Of a stretch of 7,177 bases of DNA, positions 1 through 4,438 are shown in pieces. Below the pieces are notes generated by a model. It worked only from the letters and a program-made list of their open reading frames with translations. It was not told the DNA's origin and made no database searches. Where the stretch lies: the NCBI GenBank assembly GCA_023145535.1, contig JAGLDQ010000051.1, positions 1 through 7,177 of the forward strand. The letters are read 5' to 3'. Both the position numbers and the translations under genes were made by a program. The stretch is from Cocleimonas sp. (GTDB lineage Bacteria > Pseudomonadota > Gammaproteobacteria > Thiotrichales > Thiotrichaceae). Each line of letters begins with the position of its first letter. The first letter of the stretch is position 1.

Positions 1-93
1 TCCCGTTGGCTCACGCTCTCCATTGGGAATATAGCGATCCGTAAATTCTTTGCCATTGTCCGTCAATAACTTCTTGATATAGAAAGGGGCTTT
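1..93 (-). pseudogene. IS481-type transposase fragment (DDE core), interrupted by a REPIN
   Basis: On the minus strand, bases 93 down to 1 read as 31 open codons that contain LLTDNGKEFTDR and end IPNGEREPTG. This matches the second catalytic Asp region of the rve/DDE integrase core of IS481-type transposases, whose enzymes cut and join the ends of their own IS. The rest of the C-terminal part lies beyond the window start. Upstream on the same strand the frame enters the repeat at 94-247 and meets a TAA at 102-100, so the N-terminal two thirds is absent here, and no transposase sequence was recognised on the far side of the repeat (248-368). The gene is therefore broken and cannot make an active enzyme from this piece. 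The family call rests on one short but characteristic stretch; another rve-fold family is possible. Confidence 0.72.
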
Positions 94-108
94 AGCAAGT
101 TAGCCCCT
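85..108. repeat. Short inverted repeat across the REPIN/transposase junction
   Basis: AGGGGCT (85-91) and AGCCCCT (102-108) are perfect 7-base complements with a 10-base loop. The left arm lies in transposase sequence and the right arm inside the REPIN, made possible by the G-to-C change in the left REP of copy 1. It may be chance or may mark a small rearrangement at the junction. There is no T-run, so it is not a normal terminator. Confidence 0.4.
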
Positions 109-247
109 ATGGAGTTTACGGAATACGGGAGGATGGTGCATTACCGCCATATCCATATAAAGTAGCATTAAGGATTACCCATCGCCATTATTGTGCAAGT
201 ACATAGTTTCCCCGTATTCCGCAAAGCTCCATACGGGCTACCTTGCT
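94..247. repeat. REPIN / MITE-like element, copy 1 (154 bp)
   Basis: The ends are inverted repeats: AGCAAGtTAGCCCcTATGGAG on the left, and the complement of CTCCATACGGGCTACCTTGCT on the right. Each end is itself a REP-like hairpin, CCC(G/C)TAT ... ATACGGG, with the tetranucleotide GTAG (TTAG in the mutated left end) on its outer side and a 12-base loop. Two REPs in inverted order around a spacer of about 75 bp is the arrangement called REPIN; such elements encode nothing and are thought to be moved by RAYT (TnpA-REP) Y1 transposases encoded elsewhere. The second copy at 2377-2531 differs by about 8 substitutions and one indel. No convincing target duplication is seen. The left REP carries two changes relative to copy 2. 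It sits directly against the broken IS481 transposase. Confidence 0.8.
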
Positions 248-339
248 TCACCCGTAACTTACCCTATCAAGCCAGCCCAACTTACCGTCTTATTTTCTTG
301 TTCCCCAATAGCCATTTCATAGTTTTGGCGAATGGTTTG

Positions 340-363
340 TTATTCTGGAGGACTTATTCTGGA
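340..363. repeat. 10-bp direct repeat downstream of terB
   Basis: TTATTCTGGA occurs at 340-349 and again at 354-363, separated by 4 bases, just past the terB stop. No function is known to me. The rest of 248-368 shows no gene and no strong terminator; the only hairpin in minus orientation after terB (GAAC-GCA-GTTC overlapping its last codons, then a short T-run) is weak. Confidence 0.35.
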
Positions 364-368
364 AAAAC

Positions 369-839
369 TCAACGAACTGCGTTCATAATTTTTTCTTTCA
401 TTGCAATTTCATCCTCTCCCCAACCACCATCGCTTTGTGCAATATGACCAATTAACGCTTCGATCATGGGTGGGTATTCTGAATAGGCTTTTATTTTACC
501 AATTTCTGATAGCATTCTAGCTTCTGCCATCATCCATTTTGTAGGTGATTCCAAGGCATTAGCAAATGTTTCAAGGTGATACTCATATAATTCAAGAGCA
601 TCTTGCGTCATTTCCAGTTCAGTAATCTCATCAATTTCTTTGATTAAATCAATCGATGCAACGACTTCTTCAGTTTCTGCTTTTTTATCCGCCATTGTCA
701 TTAAGGCTAAACTACCGACAATGGCATTGATAAATTTTTTCTCTTTGGAAAAACTTTCAGGCATGTATTGCTTTAATTTACGATTTGCTGTGTTGATTAA
801 TTCGCTTACTTTTGCCTTTACTTGATCAAAATCTAACAT
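369..839 (-). CDS. terB: TerB-like tellurite resistance / stress protein
   Basis: 156 residues, close to the usual 150 or so for TerB, a cytoplasmic all-helical protein that in known ter systems works with membrane TerC and TerD-type proteins in tellurite, phage and oxidative stress responses. TerB has two related helical lobes, each with an acidic metal-binding turn. Here lobe 1 carries LALMTMADKKAETEE (residues 44-58) and lobe 2 carries IAQSDGGWGEDE (133-144), which matches the usual AxSDGxxxxDE pattern. The first turn has Lys where Gly is usual. The protein stops at MNAVR, several residues before the usual LGFxPxxFG-type tail, so the C-terminus is slightly short. The start ATG follows AGG with 8 bases of spacing. 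It is the last gene of the ter operon, 14 bp after the terZ-like gene. Overall identity to enteric TerB is modest, so family membership is surer than exact orthology. Confidence 0.82.
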   Translation of the reverse strand: MLDFDQVKAKVSELINTANRKLKQYMPESFSKEKKFINAIVGSLALMTMADKKAETEEVVASIDLIKEIDEITELEMTQDALELYEYHLETFANALESPTKWMMAEARMLSEIGKIKAYSEYPPMIEALIGHIAQSDGGWGEDEIAMKEKIMNAVR

Positions 840-853
840 AAAAAAAACCTATT

Positions 854-1456
854 TTAAAGATGACGGGAGGCACTTTGTAATGAGGATTGCAGATCAGCAT
901 CTTGCGTTGCTTCACCAATAGCTCCAAATTTCCACTCACCATTACGGCGATAGAGTTTACCTAAAATCATGGAGGTAGAACCACTATACTGTGCATCACT
1001 GGCAATATTATAGCTTGCCACAACCAAGTTTACTTGCGTTGGCGAGCCTTCATAGAGTCGAATTGCCGCAAAGGGGATGGTAGAAAAATCTTGCCCTTCA
1101 AAGGAATTCAATACAAAGGCAATATGTTCAATATCATCCTCAATCTGACTCAGATCAATACTAATCACTTCATTATCTAAGCCATCATCGCCATCCACAT
1201 CACCCGCACGATCATCACCTGAGTGTGTGATGCCTAGAGTACTTAAACGACCATAATAAATAGCCCCTTTAAACTCTTTTGCAGCATCGAATAAGCCGAC
1301 GGATAAATCCAAATCGACGGCTTCTTTCTTCTCACCACCAAAAAAACCTTTAGTGGTAATCGCGCCCCAGTTAGCCCCAACACAAAAAGAAGTGAGTTGC
1401 TGACCATTGTCTTTAACAAGGGAAATTTTCTGTCCTTTGACTAAATTAATTGCCAT
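854..1456 (-). CDS. TerD-family protein, TerZ/TerX-like
   Basis: 200-residue cytoplasmic TerD-domain protein. TerD domains are beta-sandwiches that bind calcium through acidic loops and take part in metal, phage and general stress responses. Visible signatures are the N-terminal LVKGQKISL (5-13), the DLDLSVGLFD strand and loop (48-57), HSGDDRAGDVDGDDGLDNE (78-96, the second acidic site) and GKLYRRNGEWKFGAIGE (166-182). FVLNSFEGQDF (114-124) and the longer loop with GFFGGEKKEA (37-46) resemble TerZ more than TerD/TerE. The acidic loop has a short insertion (GLDN) compared with the usual GDGDDE. The protein ends in a Gln/Ser-rich tail of about 18 residues. The ATG lies 6 bp after the terD stop, with GGGG inside the terD end as ribosome site, so translation is probably coupled. 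The gene is named by family only because TerZ, TerX and related paralogues are hard to separate by eye. Confidence 0.9.
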   Translation of the reverse strand: MAINLVKGQKISLVKDNGQQLTSFCVGANWGAITTKGFFGGEKKEAVDLDLSVGLFDAAKEFKGAIYYGRLSTLGITHSGDDRAGDVDGDDGLDNEVISIDLSQIEDDIEHIAFVLNSFEGQDFSTIPFAAIRLYEGSPTQVNLVVASYNIASDAQYSGSTSMILGKLYRRNGEWKFGAIGEATQDADLQSSLQSASRHL

Positions 1457-1462
1457 TAGTCT

Positions 1463-2035
1463 TTACCCCATGTATTGATCAACAAAACCTTGTAAACCTG
1501 AGTTAAACCCAGACCCTACGGCTTGAAAGCGCCATGAACCATCACGGCGGTATAATTTACCAAATTCAATCGCTGTTTCACTCGAATAATCTTCATCCAA
1601 GTCATATTTAGTAATTTCTTTGCCCGTCACATCATCAACAATGCGAATAAAAGCATTAGAGACTTGCCCAAAGTTCTGATTACGCCCTTCTGCATCATGG
1701 ATCGTTACCACAAAAATAATTTCTTGAATATCGGCGGCAACGCCTGACAAGGTGACATTTACTTTTTCATCATCACCATCACCATCACCTGTTAAACTAT
1801 CACCTTGATGCTTAACACTGCCATCAACGGATGTTAAATTATTGTAAAAAACAAAATTATTATCACCCGATGTTTTTCCATTGGTTCCTACTAAAAAAAC
1901 AGAAGCATCTAAATCAAAAGCATTGCCTGTATCGCTTTGATTAGCATCCCAACCAAGACCTACTGTCATCTTATTCAAGCTAGGTGCTTCTTTACTTAAA
2001 TTAACTCGTCCACCTTTTTTTAAACTAATACTCAT
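1463..2035 (-). CDS. terD: TerD tellurium resistance / stress protein
   Basis: 190 residues against about 192 in enteric TerD/TerE. The order of motifs is canonical: ISLKKGGRVNLSKEAPSL (3-20), VGLGWDA (25-31), FDLDASVFLV (40-49) with the first calcium site, FVFYNNL (61-67), HQGDSLTGDGDGDDE (76-90) with the second calcium site, FVVTIHDAEGRNQNFGQVS (108-126), then GKLYRRDGSWRFQAVGSGF (159-177). The FYNNL and VVTIHDA...FGQVS wording fits TerD better than TerE, but the two are close paralogues. All the acidic calcium ligands appear intact. It is the first gene of the operon. The ATG is preceded by AAGAGAG with 8 bases of spacing, and a plausible promoter lies 23 bases further up. No terC (membrane partner) or terA is seen in the window. 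Confidence 0.92.
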   Translation of the reverse strand: MSISLKKGGRVNLSKEAPSLNKMTVGLGWDANQSDTGNAFDLDASVFLVGTNGKTSGDNNFVFYNNLTSVDGSVKHQGDSLTGDGDGDDEKVNVTLSGVAADIQEIIFVVTIHDAEGRNQNFGQVSNAFIRIVDDVTGKEITKYDLDEDYSSETAIEFGKLYRRDGSWRFQAVGSGFNSGLQGFVDQYMG

Positions 2036-2057
2036 TCCTAATACTCTCTTTATTATG

Positions 2058-2087
2058 GTTATATTTTAAGCACTATCAATACAACAA
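2058..2087 (-). promoter_or_regulatory. Candidate promoter of the ter operon
   Basis: On the minus strand TTGTTG (2087-2082) is followed after 18 bases by TATAAC (2063-2058), a fair sigma-70-like pair that would start transcription a short way above the terD ribosome site. The region is very AT-rich, so chance matches are easy; other pairings (for example TTGATA with TAATAA) overlap it. Confidence 0.45.
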
Positions 2088-2115
2088 TGCTGTTTATTTA
2101 TTCATCAATAACTTT

Positions 2116-2160
2116 TATTCTATTTATAGAATATATTAATAAGCTATTAATAACTATAGT
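2116..2160. repeat. Cluster of three AT-rich palindromes upstream of terD
   Basis: Three palindromes follow each other: an 18-base one at 2116-2133 (ATTCTAT-TT-ATAGAAT core), TATTAATA-AGC-TATTAATA at 2134-2152, and ACTATAGT at 2153-2160. They sit 30-75 bases above the candidate ter promoter, where a regulator or a bending protein could bind. Base composition alone makes AT palindromes likely, so a binding role is only an inference. Confidence 0.4.
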
Positions 2161-2376
2161 ATAAATAAGTTTATCTCTTTTTCATAATGTTCATAGTGAC
2201 TCCCACGAGTTTTTTTCAATATAACTGTTGAAAAGAACTATTTTGTAGCAATTAGGTGTTTGACTGTGGACTTTGCTGAAATAAGGTCTAAAGTATTGGG
2301 AGGCACATCTTCAACGAGCTGTGTTTTTGATTTAATCTATTTAAAATATCGCCCCGCTAAGTTGTTAGCGCAACAA
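2161..2376. other. Gene-free stretch between the ter operon and REPIN copy 2
   Basis: Gene-free sequence runs from 2036 to 2584; this part has no recognisable gene. It holds three small features. One is a minus-strand GGGAG followed by a 7-codon reading frame (MNIMKKR, 2194-2171). One is a short plus-strand hairpin GACTC-CCAC-GAGTT followed by a T-run (2198-2217). One is a perfect stem CGCTAA-GTTG-TTAGCG at 2355-2370, touching the REPIN. Open frames in both directions encode nothing I recognise and may be remnants of a decayed gene or IS. The stretch 2532-2584, between the REPIN and the tetR-type gene, is AT-rich and featureless. Confidence 0.5.
2355..2370. repeat. Perfect 6-bp stem-loop beside REPIN copy 2
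   Basis: CGCTAA-GTTG-TTAGCG forms a 6-bp stem with a 4-base loop, seven bases from the REPIN's left end. In minus orientation it would follow the TetR gene through the REPIN and could contribute to ending that transcript, but there is no adjacent T-run, so it is not called a terminator. Confidence 0.4.
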
Positions 2377-2531
2377 AGCAAGGTAGCCCGTATGGAGTTT
2401 ACGGAATACGGGAGGATGATGCATTACCGCAATATCCATATAAAGTGGCATTAAGGATTATCCCATCGCCATTATTGTGCAAGTACATAGTTTCCCTGTA
2501 TTCCGCACAGCTCCATACGAGCTACCTTGCT
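2377..2531. repeat. REPIN / MITE-like element, copy 2 (155 bp)
   Basis: This is the second copy of the element at 94-247, in the same orientation. The left end AGCAAGGTAGCCCGTATGGAG is complementary to the right end CTCCATACGAGCTACCTTGCT apart from one base. The left REP is intact: GTAG at 2383-2386, then CCCGTAT (2387-2393), a 12-base loop and ATACGGG (2406-2412). The right REP has small changes (CCTGTATT, ATACGAG). An extra T in the central spacer accounts for the one-base length difference from copy 1. The flanks show GCAACAA on the left and its complement TTGTTGC on the right, so the inverted symmetry may reach a few bases beyond the element. It lies between the TetR gene's 3' end and the ter promoter region, where transcribed REP hairpins could also act as a transcript end or RNA stabiliser. 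Confidence 0.82.
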
Positions 2532-2584
2532 GATATTGTTGCACTTAGGCATGATAAGTTATTGAATTTTATTCCTTATACTCT

Positions 2585-3214
2585 CTACAGCTTTGTTGGT
2601 GTTACGCCAATCCCTTGTAATAATGTTTCTTTAATATATAAAAACATATCTTGTTGTTGCTGCTGTTCTAGTGGTAAATGACCTTCTAGAAGCAAACTGC
2701 AAAAGCCATGTAAGCTTGACCAGATAAAGATTGCCTGCAATTCTATATCATCATTTTTCAATACATCGGCTTGTTGGCACTGTCTTAAAATATCCAATAA
2801 CTGATTGAATGATGCATCACTCGCCGCTTTCAATTCTGCACTCCGGTTTTCTGTCAATAGGGGTTCATTAAACATGAGTTTGTAATAGGATGGGTGTTGT
2901 AAGGCAAACTGAATATAGGCATACCCCATGTGTTGAAATTGTTCTAAAACATCGCCATTCCCCCGTTTATATCCTCTTTGTAAGTGCGCTCTAAATCGCT
3001 CAAAACCAATGATAGCAACATGGCTTAATAACTGTGTTTTATTGGAAAAATGTCGATAGGGCGCAGTACGTGATACACCTAACCGCTTGCTTAATGAACG
3101 TAAGGTGACACTTGCCACATTTCTCTCTGCAATGATTTTGATGGTTTCTTCAAGCAGTTTATTTTGTAGGTTGCCATGATGATAATTGTCTTTTATTACA
3201 CTTTTTTTGCTCAT
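2585..3214 (-). CDS. TetR/AcrR-family transcriptional regulator
   Basis: 209 residues, a normal size for a TetR-type repressor, which binds DNA as a dimer and lets go on binding a small ligand. The N-terminus has the YHHGNL box (11-16), typical of the subgroup with a TetR_C_33/WHG-type ligand domain. It is followed by the helix-turn-helix, with LRSLSKRLGVSRTAPYRHF at 38-56 and NKTQLL behind it. The C-terminal part (about 70-209) has PSYYKLMF and IWSSLHGFCSLLLEGHLP, wording common in this subgroup. A run of five Gln precedes the last helix. The gene is divergent from the DUF2141/DUF2269 operon, with an inverted repeat over that operon's promoter, so it most likely represses that operon and perhaps itself. 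The ligand is unknown. The ribosome site is weak: GGAG is 14 bases from the ATG, and no better in-frame start is visible. Confidence 0.9.
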   Translation of the reverse strand: MSKKSVIKDNYHHGNLQNKLLEETIKIIAERNVASVTLRSLSKRLGVSRTAPYRHFSNKTQLLSHVAIIGFERFRAHLQRGYKRGNGDVLEQFQHMGYAYIQFALQHPSYYKLMFNEPLLTENRSAELKAASDASFNQLLDILRQCQQADVLKNDDIELQAIFIWSSLHGFCSLLLEGHLPLEQQQQQDMFLYIKETLLQGIGVTPTKL

Positions 3215-3244
3215 TATTTGGGCGTTATCTCCGATGGGTTTAGG

Positions 3245-3273
3245 TTGACGCTGTTAATATAAAAATTTATGCT
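3245..3273 (+). promoter_or_regulatory. Sigma-70-like promoter of the DUF2141/DUF2269 operon
   Basis: TTGACG (3245-3250) and TATGCT (3268-3273) are separated by exactly 17 bases. Transcription would start near 3280, about 45 bases above the ATG at 3324. This is the best-looking promoter in the window. Confidence 0.65.
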
Positions 3274-3295
3274 ATGTGGACAGTGTAAACATAGC
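3271..3295. promoter_or_regulatory. Candidate TetR-type operator (inverted repeat)
   Basis: GCTATGT (3271-3277) and ACATAGC (3289-3295) are perfect complements around an 11-base centre. The centre itself contains ACA-G-TGT, the core of palindromes often bound by TetR-family proteins. The repeat overlaps the -10 box and the likely transcription start, where a bound repressor would block polymerase. The divergent TetR-type gene next to it is the obvious candidate to bind. Confidence 0.55.
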
Positions 3296-3323
3296 TATTA
3301 ATATAAACGAAAGGATAACAAAT

Positions 3324-3743
3324 ATGAAGTCAGGCATTATTATCTCCACATTATTGAGTAGTGTTTTAGCCATATCCAGTTTGCAAGCGGCTAATCTAAC
3401 GGTAATTATTGATAATGTTGATATTAAGCGGGGTGGTAATATGCGTGTTGGTCTGTTTTCACCTCAAGAGAAGTTTCTATCAAATAAGCCTTTTCAAGGA
3501 CAAGAAAAAGTGGTTAAGACTAAAAAACTTACTTTTATTTTTAAAAATATTCCTGCAGGTCAGTATGCGATCACTAGTTTTCAGGATATTAATGGTAATA
3601 AAAAAATAGATACGAATTTTTTTGGTATGCCCGTTGAGCCTTATAGTGTCAGTGGTAAGCCTCGCTGGGGAAAGCCTGAATTTAAACCAGCTAGTTTTCT
3701 AATAGGCTCAGAGAATAAAACCATCACACTGCAATATGATTAA
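3324..3743 (+). CDS. Secreted DUF2141-family protein
   Basis: 139 residues from the ATG at 3324, which has AAGGA 8 bases upstream. A GTG at 3276 would add 16 residues but lies inside the candidate operator, has no ribosome site and would bury the signal peptide, so it was not used. Residues 1-22 form a signal peptide (Lys near the N-terminus, a hydrophobic core, cleavage probable after LQA). The mature part matches DUF2141: MRVGLF (40-45), FKNIPAGQYAITSFQDINGNKKIDTNFFGMPVEPY (73-107) and PEFKPASF (118-125). The family usually has HDxNGN where this protein has QDINGN; the Asp/Asn-rich turn could bind a metal ion. Its biochemical role is unknown. It stands 3 bp before the DUF2269 gene in one operon, so the two products may act together at the inner membrane and periplasm. 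Confidence 0.88.
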   Translation: MKSGIIISTLLSSVLAISSLQAANLTVIIDNVDIKRGGNMRVGLFSPQEKFLSNKPFQGQEKVVKTKKLTFIFKNIPAGQYAITSFQDINGNKKIDTNFFGMPVEPYSVSGKPRWGKPEFKPASFLIGSENKTITLQYD

Positions 3744-3746
3744 GAT

Positions 3747-4217
3747 ATGAATACCTATTTACTTTTAAAAAGTCTACATATTCTAGGTATTATTCTATTT
3801 TTAGGTAATATAATTATCACGGGTTGGTGGAAATATAGGGCTGACTGTACTAAAAATCCGCAGATAGTTGCTTTTGCACAGCGACAGGTGACATTAACTG
3901 ACTTTATTTTTACTGCGGGGGGCGCAGCACTGGTCGGTGTAACGGGAATAGGTAATGCAGAATTACATAATATGGATTACCACAGTATTTACTGGTTAGT
4001 TTGGGGGTATGGGCTGTTTGTTGCTTCTGGCATTATCTGGGTAGTCATTTTATTACCAGTACAAATCAAACAAGCACGCATGGCTCATGCGTTTTCCATC
4101 TCTAATAATATTCCTGAATCCTATTGGCGATTGAGCAAGATATGGTTCATATTTGGAATAATAGCAACCATTTTGCCATTGCTTAATTTATATTTCATGG
4201 TGATCAAGCCAACATAA
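3747..4217 (+). CDS. DUF2269-family integral membrane protein
   Basis: 156 residues with four hydrophobic segments at about 3-26, 53-71, 80-106 and 130-153, so a small inner-membrane protein. Family signatures are LKSLHILGIILFLGNIIITGWW (7-28), with a His in the first helix, QVTLTDFIFTAGGAALVGVTG (47-67), and WLVWGYGLFVASGIIW (83-98). The function of DUF2269 is not established; the conserved His, Trp and Gly residues in the membrane have led to comparisons with small redox or cytochrome-like membrane proteins, but no heme-binding pattern can be claimed here. The ATG is 3 bp after the DUF2141 stop with little ribosome site of its own, so it is probably translationally coupled. It is likely controlled by the same TetR-type regulator. 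Confidence 0.85.
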   Translation: MNTYLLLKSLHILGIILFLGNIIITGWWKYRADCTKNPQIVAFAQRQVTLTDFIFTAGGAALVGVTGIGNAELHNMDYHSIYWLVWGYGLFVASGIIWVVILLPVQIKQARMAHAFSISNNIPESYWRLSKIWFIFGIIATILPLLNLYFMVIKPT

Positions 4218-4243
4218 GCGTTGTTACTCTTCGTTTAAGCTTT

Positions 4244-4302
4244 ACCCTTAAAAAACTCCAAGTAAGCCATGTTATCCATGTTGTGTAGTTTTTGCTTAGG
4301 GT
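4244..4302. repeat. Imperfect inverted repeat downstream of the DUF2269 gene
   Basis: ACCCTTAAAAAACT (4244-4257) and AGTTTTTGCTTAGGGT (4287-4302) pair imperfectly. The loop contains a direct repeat of CCATGTT (4267-4273 and 4276-4282). It lies 27 bases past the stop and could fold in the transcript, but no T-run follows, so a terminator role is uncertain. The remainder of 4218-4438 shows no gene apart from a 6-codon frame at 4364-4384 with a good ribosome site (AAGGA, 8 bases upstream). Confidence 0.35.
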
Positions 4303-4376
4303 TGATTTGTATCAGTATTCACTGTCAGAATTGAGCTTCAACAGGAGAAAAAGGACAAGTAAGATGAGTAGCTTTG

Positions 4377-4406
4377 TTACTTAGTGCTTCCATTATGGGT
4401 TATACT
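4377..4406 (+). promoter_or_regulatory. Candidate promoter of the coiled-coil membrane protein gene
   Basis: TATACT at 4401-4406 is a good -10 box, with TTACTT (4377-4382) 18 bases above it as a weak -35. Transcription would begin about 25 bases before the ATG at 4439. Confidence 0.4.
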
Positions 4407-4438
4407 TTAAGCTCTTTTCCTTTTAATATGTGTAACTT

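Noticed and set aside
336..385. Rho-independent terminator after terB
   Set aside because: The only stem (GAAC-GCA-GTTC, overlapping the last codons) is 4 bp with a short T-run; too weak to call.
193..447. Plus-strand open frame of 84 codons
   Set aside because: It starts inside REPIN copy 1, runs antisense into terB, has no ribosome site and no recognisable protein features.
2198..2217. Plus-strand hairpin GACTC-CCAC-GAGTT with a T-run as a terminator
   Set aside because: No plus-strand gene lies upstream to be terminated and the stem is only 4-5 bp with a wobble pair.
94..2531. The two 155-bp repeats as CRISPR repeats or att sites of an integrated element
   Set aside because: There are only two copies over 2 kb apart, with internal inverted REP structure and no spacers, and no integrase between them; the REPIN/MITE structure explains them better.
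2260..2681. Two plus-strand open frames (2260-2454 and 2445-2681) around REPIN copy 2
   Set aside because: Both read through the repeat, the second runs antisense into the TetR gene, and neither resembles a known protein; the first needs a TTG start without a ribosome site.
3276..3323. GTG start at 3276 for the DUF2141 gene
   Set aside because: It lies in the putative operator just upstream of or at the transcription start, lacks a ribosome site, and would put 16 residues before a good signal peptide; the ATG at 3324 has AAGGA well placed.
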